31,385 bases of DNA from DAOPZJ01 sp964587625 (GCA_964587625.1 CAZPLU010000030.1:1-31385), one strand, 5' to 3'; counted from the stretch's first letter, positions 7,379 through 14,643 are shown. A program made the numbers and translations. Notes: generated by a model from the sequence alone, not told the origin.

Positions 7379-8329
7379 CTATTTCACCAAATCGCTCAAA
7401 TACCCGTACCCCTCGTTTTCCATGTCCTCTTTGGGGACAAACCGCAGCGCCGCGCTGTTGATGCAGTAGCGCAGTCCGCCCTTTTCCTTCGGTCCGTCGT
7501 TGAACACATGCCCCAGATGCGCGTCGCCGACCCGGCTGCGCACCTCGGTGCGGATCCTGCCGAACGACAGATCGGATTTTTCATGCACCACCGACGGGTC
7601 GATCGGCTTTGAAAACGCGGGCCAGCCGCAGCCCGATTCAAATTTATCGCTTGAAGAAAACAGCGGCTCTCCGCTGGTAATATCGACATAAATACCCTCA
7701 CGGTAGTGGTCGAAGAATTCATTTTGAAACGGCGGTTCGGTGGCGCTGTTTTGCGTGACCGCAAATTGCATCTCGCTTAGGTTTTTTTGCAACGCCTCGG
7801 CGTCCTGCGGCGTATAACCCGCCGGATTCACCACGGCTTTCGCGGCCTTTTCAAACTTCTCGGGTTTGATGTGACAGTACCCGCCCGGATTCTTGTCGAG
7901 ATATTTTTGGTGATATTCCTCGGCGGGATAAAAGTTTTCAAGCGGCTTGACTTCGATGGCGACCGGCTTTTCCAGACGCTTTTGCAAGTTCATAACCGAC
8001 TGTTTGATGATCGGAAAATCGGCCTCGTCGATATAATAGATCCCCGTGCGATATTGCGTTCCGGCGTCCCCGCCCTGCCTGTTCATTGAAGTCGGATCAA
8101 CGGCCGAATAGTAGAGTTCCAGCAAAAAGTCCGGCGGGACGATTTTCGGATCATATTCCACTTTTACCGTCTCGGCGTGACCGGTATCGTTGTCGCAGAC
8201 CTCCCGATAAGTCGGGTTCGCGGTTTTGCCGTTGGCATAGCCGACCTCGGTCGCCTTCACCCCGCGCACCGACGCAATATATTTTTCCATGCCCCAAAAG
8301 CAGCCGCCCGCCAAATAAATCTCCGCCAT
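7379..8329 (-). CDS. msrAB: Bifunctional peptide-methionine sulfoxide reductase MsrA-MsrB
   Basis: A single 316-residue chain with two repair domains. MsrA occupies about residues 1-160, with the catalytic GGCFWG loop at residue 10, and reduces the S epimer of methionine sulfoxide. MsrB occupies about 185-316, with SGCGWPAF, the DAHLGHVF histidine motif and the catalytic cysteine in RYCINSAAL, and reduces the R epimer. The zinc-binding CxxC pairs found in many MsrB proteins are not visible, which is normal for part of the family. A TTG at 8344 in the same frame is inside the SD (GAGGAGG), so the ATG at 8329 is the start. A TATAAT -10 at 8356-8361 suggests its own promoter. No signal peptide, so cytoplasmic; electrons would come from thioredoxin, one of which is encoded at 12714. 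Confidence 0.95.
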   Translation of the reverse strand: MAEIYLAGGCFWGMEKYIASVRGVKATEVGYANGKTANPTYREVCDNDTGHAETVKVEYDPKIVPPDFLLELYYSAVDPTSMNRQGGDAGTQYRTGIYYIDEADFPIIKQSVMNLQKRLEKPVAIEVKPLENFYPAEEYHQKYLDKNPGGYCHIKPEKFEKAAKAVVNPAGYTPQDAEALQKNLSEMQFAVTQNSATEPPFQNEFFDHYREGIYVDITSGEPLFSSSDKFESGCGWPAFSKPIDPSVVHEKSDLSFGRIRTEVRSRVGDAHLGHVFNDGPKEKGGLRYCINSAALRFVPKEDMENEGYGYLSDLVK

Positions 8330-8400
8330 AATGATCCTCCTCAAAAAACATATTTATTATATCCCATCGCAGCCGATACCATGATAAATATTGCGTCGGT

Positions 8401-10446
8401 TCATTTTTTATACTCCGCGAAAATAAAAGTCGCGGGTTTTTCCAGTTTCACTTTGATGCCCCCGTCGGCTTTTTCAACCGTGCCGCCGCCGTTGGTGTAA
8501 AGCGTTTGAAATTCCGTCCCCGCGCTCTCCATCGGGTAAAAATGCGTATCTTTGGGCGAGAACTCGCGGAACAGCAGCAGATACCCGCCGTCTGTGCAGT
8601 CGATGTCAAAGCCGGTATAACTCACGCCGTCGGGCAAGCCGCCGATCGGGCTGACGTTTCCGACTGCCATCCGCCCGCGGTGCCGCTTATAAACGCGCAC
8701 GATTCCGGCCAGCAGCGCAATATCTTCTTCGGCCAAATGGCTCAATTCCATCCAAAACAGCGGGCAGGCCGTCATCGCGCAGGCAAAGACCGTGTCCGCC
8801 GGCCACAGCGCCGGGCGCAGCGGGTCGGGTTCTCCGTACCGCCCGTTATATAACCCGTCGTTGCGGCGCACGTTCAATAATTCAAACTGGCATTTTCCAA
8901 CCGGAATGTATTTCGAGAGCTCCCAGACATTTTTCAGCGTGTAATGCGGATAATAATTCGCCGAATCGGTGTAGCGGTTCTCGATGAACAAGCTGCCGTA
9001 CTCCTTCTGATACAGATGCCCCAGCCGCACCTGCGCGGTGATGTCCATGTTGAACCATACCCTGCCGCCGCTCTCCGCCGTCACCCTGCGCCTCATCTTG
9101 AGCAGGTTGATCTCGCCCCGCTTGCTCCTTAAAATGATGCCGTCCAGCTTGAAAAACCGGGCGTCGTATTTCCGGTGCAGCGCCAATAACGTCTCCGTGT
9201 CCCGCTCCCACAACTCGTAGTCGTTCGCGAGGTCGGGCGAGAACCATAAGCCCAATTGTAAATCCTTCTCCCTGACCGCTTTGGCGACGACCTCCAGCCC
9301 GCCGGGGAATTTTTCGAGATCCGGCTCCCAAAACTCCGGGTCGCTGTCGTAATACCCCCCGCTCCAGAGCTTGTTTTTCACCAAAATCGAGTTGGCCGTC
9401 CTGCCCTTCTGCCAGCCGTCGTCGACCTGCACCGCGTCGATGCCGATCCGCGCCGCGCGCTCGATCTCTTTGAGCATGAACGATTCGCAGACCGCCGCGT
9501 CCTGGCTGCGGTCGCCCCAGGTATTGCTCATCATATAGAGTCCGCGGGTCTCAAGCCCCCGGTATTGCGCCCGGTAGTGTCTTTTGTATTCGTCGTTCAG
9601 CGCCTTTGACTCTCCGACACCCACACAGGCCTGATATAATGGAATCTCGTCGCCCTCCGGCAGATTGGCGTAATCGGCGCCGCTTCCCATCAAAAAGGCG
9701 TAATGGGCGTTATAGGTGCGCAAATCCTCCTTGGTTTTAACCAGATGCCCGGCCGGACAGGGCGCTTCTTTCACCATCATCAGTCCGTGATGGTGAATAT
9801 AGTCGTCGAACAGAAAGAAATGGCCGTCAAAACGCTGTTCCCACATCAGATAAGGGATTTCGGTGCGTTCCTCGACAAAATTGTTGTGGTGGTCGGAGAC
9901 ATCGATCAACCGCGTGCGGGTCAGGCGGGTGTGCCGGCTGTTCAGGCGGACGGCCTCGATGGTGTCGGGCGGCGGGATCAGAACACCTCCGCTAGTCGCC
10001 GCATCTTTACCGAGCGTGGCGTTCTCAATCCCCTCGCTGACCGTGACCTTATCCTCCGTCTTCCCCAACTTGACTTTTCCGCTGACGGCAATAGATAATC
10101 TCGTCGTGATAAAGGCGACGCCGGGAAAAATCACGTTCCGCCATTTGACCGTGACGTTTTCCCCCTCGAAAACCGTCTCCATCACCAACCCGGTATGCGA
10201 AAGCCCTAAACAATCGTCGGTGAAGCAGTCGAATGATACCTTGCACTTATCAAAATCCAGCACCGGCAGGCAAAACGCCGCAGTCGGCTGCGCCGGGGAG
10301 CGCCATTGATATCCGCTCCGCTTGTCCTCGATGTATTCAGTCACGGGCACGTTTCCGTAAAAAACGACCCTGCGCGCAATTTTATCGTTTTCGATCACAA
10401 ACCCGTCGTCCGTTTCCGTCACTTTACAGTCCTGATATTCCCGCAT
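8401..10446 (-). CDS. GH36-like alpha-galactosidase
   Basis: About 681 residues arranged as an N-terminal beta-sandwich (roughly 1-270), a TIM barrel (roughly 290-600) and a C-terminal beta domain, the GH36/clan GH-D layout. Supporting motifs are MSNTWGDRSQD, the barrel strand IDAVQVDDGWQKG, LGLWFSPDL, and FFKLDGI at the nucleophile position (the family KxD aspartate). The usual acid/base motif, CxSGGxRxD, is not conserved: the equivalent stretch appears to be FIENRYTD, which keeps an aspartate. It is therefore a divergent member, and substrate and activity are uncertain. There is no signal peptide, so it would act on imported oligosaccharides. I start it at the ATG at 10446, 5 nt after AAGGCGAGG, rather than at the upstream in-frame codon at 10485, which overlaps the -10. 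Confidence 0.8.
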   Translation of the reverse strand: MREYQDCKVTETDDGFVIENDKIARRVVFYGNVPVTEYIEDKRSGYQWRSPAQPTAAFCLPVLDFDKCKVSFDCFTDDCLGLSHTGLVMETVFEGENVTVKWRNVIFPGVAFITTRLSIAVSGKVKLGKTEDKVTVSEGIENATLGKDAATSGGVLIPPPDTIEAVRLNSRHTRLTRTRLIDVSDHHNNFVEERTEIPYLMWEQRFDGHFFLFDDYIHHHGLMMVKEAPCPAGHLVKTKEDLRTYNAHYAFLMGSGADYANLPEGDEIPLYQACVGVGESKALNDEYKRHYRAQYRGLETRGLYMMSNTWGDRSQDAAVCESFMLKEIERAARIGIDAVQVDDGWQKGRTANSILVKNKLWSGGYYDSDPEFWEPDLEKFPGGLEVVAKAVREKDLQLGLWFSPDLANDYELWERDTETLLALHRKYDARFFKLDGIILRSKRGEINLLKMRRRVTAESGGRVWFNMDITAQVRLGHLYQKEYGSLFIENRYTDSANYYPHYTLKNVWELSKYIPVGKCQFELLNVRRNDGLYNGRYGEPDPLRPALWPADTVFACAMTACPLFWMELSHLAEEDIALLAGIVRVYKRHRGRMAVGNVSPIGGLPDGVSYTGFDIDCTDGGYLLLFREFSPKDTHFYPMESAGTEFQTLYTNGGGTVEKADGGIKVKLEKPATFIFAEYKK

Positions 10447-10480
10447 ATACGCCTCGCCTTTCGATAGTTGTAATAGAACA

Positions 10481-10510
10481 ATCATATCACAAATATCTTT
10501 GTTTTTTCAA
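10481..10510 (-). promoter_or_regulatory. Promoter of the GH36-like gene
   Basis: Read on the minus strand, TTGAAA (10505-10510) is followed after 18 bp by TATGAT (10481-10486). It is placed about 35 nt before the chosen start codon. Confidence 0.6.
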
Positions 10511-10606
10511 TAAACAGATCATGTTTTACCCAAACGGATTTACAACGGGGCTTCTCCGGTGCAAAATAGAAATCGGCCCTTCGGTATATTCATAGGGATA
10601 AACACG

Positions 10607-11167
10607 ATGATAAAGACGACGGCGTCCGGGCTTGCCGTATTCATCAAGCCGGAAACGCCGGATGAGCATGAGCAGGTCAACCAACTGATATACACAGCTT
10701 TTTCCGAGAGCTACGGCGTCAAAACGGGGACGTTTATGCGCGGGCATATAGAAGAAGAACGAAAAAAAGATACGTTTATCTCCGGACTTTCGCTTGTCGC
10801 TCTGCTCGAAAACGGGAAAATTGCCGGGCAGGTGACGCTGTATGAAACCGACATCATCACCGACACGGGAAGCATTACACAGCTTGTGCTCTCGCAAAGC
10901 GCCGTGCTGCCCGAATACCAAAAGCGCGGCATCATGAGGGAACTGGTCACGACCGCGTTGGGCAAAGCAAAGGAAATGGGTTATCAGGCCGTGTTTTTGG
11001 GCGGGAACCCCGCACTTTACGGCAGATTCGGGTTTGAGCCGTCATACAAGTACGGCATTTATCATGAAAACCGAAAGCAATGGGGGGACGAGGGGTTTTT
11101 GATCTGTAAATTGGTCCCCGACGCGCTGGAGGGTATCACCGGCACGACCTCCTATTACGGCGGTTGA
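10607..11167 (+). CDS. GNAT-family N-acetyltransferase
   Basis: A 186-residue acetyl-CoA-dependent acetyltransferase of the GNAT fold, close to the small-molecule/YhbS-like subgroup. Motif A, the acetyl-CoA pyrophosphate loop, is seen as LSQSAVLPEYQKRGIMREL (Q-x-x-G-I form), and motif B as VFLGGNPALYGRFGFEPS. That phrase, with its LYxRFGF, is typical of the subgroup. The start is ATG at 10607 with a weak AGGG SD. An in-frame ATG at 10559 would add 16 residues without SD support. Substrate unknown. It lies divergent from the GH36-like gene and 107 bp before the AraC remnant. Confidence 0.85.
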   Translation: MIKTTASGLAVFIKPETPDEHEQVNQLIYTAFSESYGVKTGTFMRGHIEEERKKDTFISGLSLVALLENGKIAGQVTLYETDIITDTGSITQLVLSQSAVLPEYQKRGIMRELVTTALGKAKEMGYQAVFLGGNPALYGRFGFEPSYKYGIYHENRKQWGDEGFLICKLVPDALEGITGTTSYYGG

Positions 11168-11274
11168 ATTTCATTTTTGTATATCGTTTCGCCGGTACTG
11201 ACATTATCGTGCACCAAATGCAAGGCAACATTCTGATAAAATTGCTATCATTCATTTCGAAGGGAGGGGCTTCG

Positions 11275-11486
11275 ATGGACTGGCTTGACAGCATGAACCG
11301 CGTGATGGACTAATCGAAGCAAACCTGTCGGACGAAATCTCGTATGATAAAGCCGCGCAAATCGCCTGCTGCTCCACCTATCACTTTCAACGGATGTTTT
11401 CGCTTTTGCAAGAGGTGGAAAAGCAGCCGGGCGATCTGATCGATTACGGCGTAACTTATGCCCACAACCCGAACGGTCGCTCATGA
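11275..11486 (+). pseudogene. AraC-family regulator remnant, frameshifted and truncated
   Basis: A good SD (AGGGAGG) precedes ATG at 11275, and translation gives MDWLDSMNRVMD and then TAA. If one base lost near 11311 is restored, the frame continues as YIEANLSDEISYDKAAQIAC and CSTYHFQRMF, an unmistakable first helix-turn-helix of an AraC-type regulator. It then jumps to an unrelated-looking tail ending at TGA 11484-11486. So the gene has both a frameshift and an internal deletion, removing the second HTH and any effector domain. It is about 70 codons against roughly 280 for intact AraC/GyrI-like proteins. Confidence 0.85.
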
Positions 11487-11494
11487 ACGACAAC

Positions 11495-11530
11495 AAGCCC
11501 CCGCAGGTTTTCTGCGAGGGTTTGGTTTTT
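11495..11530 (+). terminator. Intrinsic terminator
   Basis: The stem runs from 11495 to 11523 with one internal mismatch (AAGCCCCCGCAG with CTGCGAGGGTTT), loop GTTTT, followed by GG and five T. It lies after the AraC remnant and before the end of the convergent lipoprotein gene. Confidence 0.8.
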
Positions 11531-11542
11531 ATGAATGGCTGT

Positions 11543-12118
11543 TTATGCGGTTTTGATAAAAGAAAATCCCGACAACATATTTTCGAATAATTCATCGTTT
11601 GGCAAAACAAATTTATACAATTGACGGAATTTACCCTGCATTTGCGTGCTCCAACAGTAATAGATGGTATGCGAGCCGTCTTGGGAAGGCGTTAAAATAT
11701 ACCCATACTTGACATCCTCGATTAGTATATACTCAACAAACCCGAAATTGGAGTCCCGCTCTTTCAAAGAGATCATCTTCTTGACTTGTTCGTCGCTGGT
11801 ACCTTTCGGGAATAATTTGCTGTAGGATATCGAGATGTAGTACGCCTCGTTTTCGGTTTTCACGATCAAGACATCTTCAAATTCGCTGTCGAATTCGGCC
11901 AATTCTTCGTTGGTCGGCAACGAATAATAGAATCTCTCCTTGTATTCCTCATCCGTGAGCGCCCGCCAGCCCTCCGGAATCGTATAGGACAGCTCGAAGA
12001 ATTCGTTTTTATAGATCCCGTCTGTTACAGCGCCTCTTTTGGGCGACGCCGTGGTACAGCCGAACATCGAAAAAGCCAAAACGAGCAACAGAGACAACGC
12101 AATCAATTTTTTAAACAT
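11543..12118 (-). CDS. Lipoprotein of unknown function
   Basis: A 191-residue secreted lipoprotein. The signal peptide is MFKK followed by a hydrophobic stretch ending in a lipobox, FSMFGC, with the lipidated cysteine at residue 21. The mature part has a pattern seen in small PsbP/DUF1795-like lipoproteins: a beta strand opening FFELSYTIPEGWRALTDEEY, alternating strands, and a closing FENMLSGFSF. That assignment is only by resemblance. The ATG at 12118 has AAAGGA 8 nt upstream; the in-frame start at 12160 would put 14 residues before the signal peptide. It is monocistronic, with its own promoter at 12215-12244. Confidence 0.8.
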   Translation of the reverse strand: MFKKLIALSLLLVLAFSMFGCTTASPKRGAVTDGIYKNEFFELSYTIPEGWRALTDEEYKERFYYSLPTNEELAEFDSEFEDVLIVKTENEAYYISISYSKLFPKGTSDEQVKKMISLKERDSNFGFVEYILIEDVKYGYILTPSQDGSHTIYYCWSTQMQGKFRQLYKFVLPNDELFENMLSGFSFIKTA

Positions 12119-12214
12119 TGAAATCATCCTTTCGGTACGGAGCGTTTTCCGCGTTGTCATAATCTTATGACAGCGAACATGAAAACTTGCTCCTCAAAAC
12201 ATAAAGTTTGAATC

Positions 12215-12244
12215 ATTATACCATCTTCCATTTGCACCTGTCAA
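12215..12244 (-). promoter_or_regulatory. Promoter of the lipoprotein gene
   Basis: Read on the minus strand, TTGACA (12239-12244), an 18-bp spacer and TATAAT (12215-12220). Both hexamers are perfect. It leaves a leader of about 90 nt. Confidence 0.8.
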
Positions 12245-12368
12245 CTCGAAAATTGATGTAACTCTAAAAATGAAACGGCAAAAATGTCTTTTCCCATCTG
12301 CCGCATCACGGGCGTTTTGCAACGTTTGACATCACGGGTTCCCCTATCAATCGAAATCTCAGCTTCAA

Positions 12369-12410
12369 TGTGAGTTCATCACAGAAAACGATCCGGCGGC
12401 GGATTATAAT
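12369..12410 (+). promoter_or_regulatory. CRP/FNR-like site and -10 element upstream of the ferredoxin gene
   Basis: TGTGAGTTCATCACA (12369-12383) is a palindrome of the CRP half-site TGTGA/TCACA with a 5-bp centre instead of the usual 6. TATAAT lies at 12405-12410 and no -35 hexamer is visible. Taking the transcription start as about 12417, the palindrome is centred near -41, where class II Crp/Fnr activators bind. The Crp/Fnr protein encoded at 13178-13831 has the CRP-like contacts R-E-x-x-x-R in its recognition helix and is the obvious candidate. The remaining 12245-12368 stretch holds the direct repeat CATCACGGG (near 12304 and 12330) and no gene. Confidence 0.6.
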
Positions 12411-12443
12411 ACAGCCATAACCAAGAAGGAGCCGTGTTTCAAT

Positions 12444-12674
12444 ATGCCTTTCGGATGGTGTGACAAGCAAAAAATCGCCGTTTCCAACGACAAAAAACTT
12501 ATGGTCAACAAGCGCCGCTGCTCCCAAAACCACCCCTGTCCCGCTGTCTGGGCCTGCCCGACAAAAGCGCTTTCGCAAATGAATTACGAGGCACCCGTTG
12601 TCGACGTTCAAAAATGCACCGGCTGCGGACATTGTATCAGTGCCTGTCCGCTTGGTGCGCTGTCGCTATTATAA
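12444..12674 (+). CDS. Small 4Fe-4S ferredoxin-like protein
   Basis: A 76-residue iron-sulfur protein. The second half has a canonical 4Fe-4S motif, CTGCGHCISACP (Cys58, 61, 64, 68). The first half has Cys26-x5-Cys32-x5-Cys38-Pro, preceded by Cys6. This is not the standard CxxCxxCxxxCP, so the first site may bind a cluster through an altered set or not at all. I recall small clostridial ferredoxin-like proteins with the same RCSQNHPCP pattern. AAGGAG lies 12 nt before the ATG. Its role would be electron transfer in the cytoplasm. It is followed 39 nt later by thioredoxin, and both share the promoter at 12369-12410. Confidence 0.85.
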   Translation: MPFGWCDKQKIAVSNDKKLMVNKRRCSQNHPCPAVWACPTKALSQMNYEAPVVDVQKCTGCGHCISACPLGALSLL

Positions 12675-12713
12675 CCGAGAATCATAAAACATAACCGATA
12701 AGGAGGCATCCCC

Positions 12714-13022
12714 ATGTCAGTCATTCACATCACAAAAGATAATTTCCAGACCGAGGTCATGGAAAGCACCGTCCCTGTTCTGCTCGATTTTTGGGCGTCC
12801 TGGTGCGGCCCGTGCCGTATGGTCTCACCGGTTATCGGCGAGATTGCCCAAGAGACCCCGACGATCAAAGTCGGAAAGATCAATGTCGACGAACAGCGGG
12901 AGCTCGCCACCGCGTTCAACATCATGAGCATCCCCACGCTGGTCGTAATGAAGAACGGTAAAATCACCAATCAGGCACTCGGCGTCCGCCCCAAACAGCA
13001 AATCCTCTCCATGCTCAACTGA
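12714..13022 (+). CDS. trxA: Thioredoxin
   Basis: A 102-residue thioredoxin with the full fold and the WCGPC active site (Trp30, Cys31, Cys34), the buried Asp at DFWASW, and the cis-proline in SIPTLVV. It reduces disulfides in target proteins and can serve MsrAB and ribonucleotide reductase. It is preceded by AAGGAGG at good spacing. It is the second gene after the ferredoxin and ends at a strong terminator. No thioredoxin reductase gene is in the window, so the reductant could be a reductase elsewhere or the adjacent ferredoxin route; the latter is inference. Confidence 0.96.
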   Translation: MSVIHITKDNFQTEVMESTVPVLLDFWASWCGPCRMVSPVIGEIAQETPTIKVGKINVDEQRELATAFNIMSIPTLVVMKNGKITNQALGVRPKQQILSMLN

Positions 13023-13038
13023 TCAACCGTTTTGCACC

Positions 13039-13082
13039 AATAAACCCGCCGCTCGGCATTGATCGGGCGGCGGGTTTTTATT
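13039..13082 (+). terminator. Strong intrinsic terminator after trxA
   Basis: AATAAACCCGCCGC pairs with the GCGGCGGGTTTTTATT side across a 14-nt loop, followed by a T-run. The stem is nearly perfect. 13083-13177 contains nothing I can assign. Confidence 0.92.
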
Positions 13083-13177
13083 GGCGTGTTTCGTATGCAA
13101 GGGTATGGAAAAACCAATCGCCGCTTTTTCATATTGATTTTCAAACGGCTCGCTGTATATTTCATTCCGCAGGGAAT

Positions 13178-13831
13178 TTATATCATTGCCTCCAGCTTTT
13201 TGCGGTTTCTGATCTCTACCCCGCCGCGCGTCAAAATGATCATATCTTCGGTCTGGAAATAATTCAACATTCTCGTCACGACCTCACGCGCCGTTCCAAG
13301 GTGGTTTGCGATTATTTCGTGCGTGATTTTGAGCGCATGCGTCCCTTCCAAGTTGCTCTCATCAAGCAAAAACGCGGCAAGGCGCTTGTCGAAGCTCTTC
13401 CACATGATCTGTTCTATCAACCACATGACCTCCGAAAACCGCGAGGCCATGATTTCGTTGGTGTAATTTGCGATCACGGCGGAACGCTCCATCAGGTCTT
13501 TATAAATCGTCGTTGGAATCACCCATAATTCCGTGTCCTTCTCGGCCTCAATCGCGATCTCAAACTGGATACTCGACATCATGCATGAGGCGGAAAACAG
13601 ACAGATGTCCCGCTCAAACAGGCGGTAGATCGTGACCTCCCTGCCCTCATCTGATAATATGTATGCCCGCAGCTGACCCGAACGGATCAAAAAAAGGCCG
13701 ATGCAATCGGCGGAACCGCTGTAGACCATCGTCCCCTTTTTGACAAAACGGGGCTGTGCGGCTTGTGTAATTGTCGCTTTTTCGGCGGTGTTCAGCTTCT
13801 CCCAAATCGGGAAATATTCGGATATATCCAC
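13178..13831 (-). CDS. Crp/Fnr-family transcriptional regulator
   Basis: A 217-residue regulator. Residues about 1-115 form the cyclic-nucleotide-type beta-barrel sensor, then a long dimer helix (about 115-150), then a winged HTH (about 150-217). The recognition helix reads TAREVVTRML, with Arg182, Glu183 and Arg187 at the positions used by CRP. The N-terminal CxxC cluster of FNR is absent. Cysteines are at 43, 77 and 83 (DICLFSASC), so redox or metal sensing is possible. The start is GTG at 13831, with AGGAGG 7 nt upstream. An in-frame ATG at 13855 overlaps the -10 and cannot be the start. The gene is transcribed divergently from the NifX/MinD operon and is likely its regulator as well as its own. 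Confidence 0.9.
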   Translation of the reverse strand: MDISEYFPIWEKLNTAEKATITQAAQPRFVKKGTMVYSGSADCIGLFLIRSGQLRAYILSDEGREVTIYRLFERDICLFSASCMMSSIQFEIAIEAEKDTELWVIPTTIYKDLMERSAVIANYTNEIMASRFSEVMWLIEQIMWKSFDKRLAAFLLDESNLEGTHALKITHEIIANHLGTAREVVTRMLNYFQTEDMIILTRGGVEIRNRKKLEAMI

Positions 13832-13853
13832 GATCTCCCCTCCTCTTTGCTTC

Positions 13854-13882
13854 ATTATAAAAACAATTTAAAAAAATGTCAA
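13854..13882 (-). promoter_or_regulatory. Consensus promoter of the Crp/Fnr gene
   Basis: Read on the minus strand, TTGACA (13877-13882), 17 bp, TATAAT (13854-13859). Both are perfect. The -35 is part of an inverted repeat, ATGTCAA (13876-13882) against TTGACAT (13891-13897), whose other arm is in the -35 of the divergent promoter. One bound dimer could therefore affect both directions. Confidence 0.88.
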
Positions 13883-13890
13883 GAATGTTA

Positions 13891-13941
13891 TTGACATATG
13901 TCATATATAAGGGTATAATATGTTTGTAAATGACATATGTC
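13891..13941 (+). promoter_or_regulatory. Consensus promoter with twin GACATATGTC operators
   Basis: TTGACA (13891-13896), a 17-bp spacer, TATAAT (13914-13919): a perfect promoter for the DUF5320/NifX/MinD operon. The palindrome GACATATGTC occurs at 13893-13902, overlapping the -35, and again at 13932-13941, just after the predicted start (about 13926). Their centres are 39 bp apart. The first copy sits in TTGACATATGTCAT, close to the TTGAC-N4-GTCAA type of Fnr-family site. Placement over the -35 and the start region suggests repression. Confidence 0.85.
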
Positions 13942-13963
13942 GCTTAAGAAGGAGGTGAAACAT

Positions 13964-14215
13964 ATGCCGGGAATGAATGGAACAGGTCCGCTCGGCCTTG
14001 GATCGAGAACCGGGCGGGCATTGGGTCTTTGCGGCGAAAATCGGTCTATGGGCAGGTCTTCGAGATTTTTTCGGTGTGGTTGCAACCGTTATTATGGTTT
14101 TGGCAACAATCACAGCGATCCTGATGCGAATTCGAGAAAAGCCCTGAACGCGCGTAAAATCTTGCTGCAGGAACAACTCTCTGCCGTCAATGAACAACTG
14201 GAACGGCAAGAATGA
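13964..14215 (+). CDS. DUF5320-like small protein
   Basis: An 83-residue protein beginning MPGMNGTGPLGLGSRTGRAL, the Gly-rich opening I associate with DUF5320 proteins, which are commonly encoded beside NifX-like and MinD-like genes in anaerobes. The middle holds CGCNRYYGFG with two cysteines plus an earlier LCGE cysteine. The C-terminal 30 residues (LNARKILLQEQLSAVNEQLE) look like a coiled coil. Biochemical function is not known to me. The start is the ATG at 13964, after AAGGAGGTGA. An in-frame ATG at 13937 lies inside the second operator and upstream of the SD. It is the first gene of the operon. Confidence 0.85.
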   Translation: MPGMNGTGPLGLGSRTGRALGLCGENRSMGRSSRFFRCGCNRYYGFGNNHSDPDANSRKALNARKILLQEQLSAVNEQLERQE

Positions 14216-14222
14216 AACAAAC

Positions 14223-14254
14223 GCCGCCCTCCGAACAATCATTCGGAGGGCGGC
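14223..14254 (+). promoter_or_regulatory. Intercistronic hairpin
   Basis: A perfect 13-bp stem, GCCGCCCTCCGAA / TTCGGAGGGCGGC, with loop CAATCA. It ends about 3 nt before the AGGAG of the next gene and has no T-run, so it is not a standard terminator. It may stabilise or define the ends of the first cistron's mRNA, allow processing, or limit read-through, making the DUF5320 product more abundant than the rest. Confidence 0.85.
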
Positions 14255-14269
14255 AAAAGGAGAATGAAT

Positions 14270-14632
14270 ATGATGATCGCGATTCCGGTCAACGAGGCCG
14301 GTGAGCAAGCCGAAATTTGCGTCTCTTTCGGCAGATCGCCGTTTTTTCTGTTTCACGATACCGAGACGGGAAAAAATATCACCGAAGTCAATTCAGCGGC
14401 AACCGCACAGGGCGGTGCAGGTATCAAAGCGGCTCAATTTATCGTCGATAAAGGGGCAAAAGCACTAATCACGCCGCGTTGCGGTGAAAATGCCGCACAA
14501 GTGCTTAAATCCGCCGGTGTCGCAATTCATCAATGCGCAGGCATGAACACAACGCGAAACATTGCCGACTTCAAAGCCGGAAAGCTCGGGTTGCTCGGCG
14601 GCTTTCACGCCGGTTTTCACGGCGGACAGTAA
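14270..14632 (+). CDS. NifX/NafY-like (dinitrogenase iron-molybdenum cofactor) protein
   Basis: About 120 residues with the NifX/NifB C-terminal/Orp fold: MMIAIPVNEAGE, then the CVSFGRSPFFLFHD segment, AQFIVDKGAKALITPRCGENA, and a C-terminal GGFHAGFHGG tail with two histidines. Members bind metal-sulfur clusters or cofactor precursors. The AGGAG SD is 7 nt before the ATG at 14270; the in-frame ATG at 14264 is 1 nt from the SD. Cysteines in CVSFG and the QCAG segment may be ligands. It is the second gene of the operon. In the Orp comparison it would be one of the cluster-binding subunits. Confidence 0.88.
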   Translation: MMIAIPVNEAGEQAEICVSFGRSPFFLFHDTETGKNITEVNSAATAQGGAGIKAAQFIVDKGAKALITPRCGENAAQVLKSAGVAIHQCAGMNTTRNIADFKAGKLGLLGGFHAGFHGGQ

Positions 14633-14643
14633 ATCAATAAACA

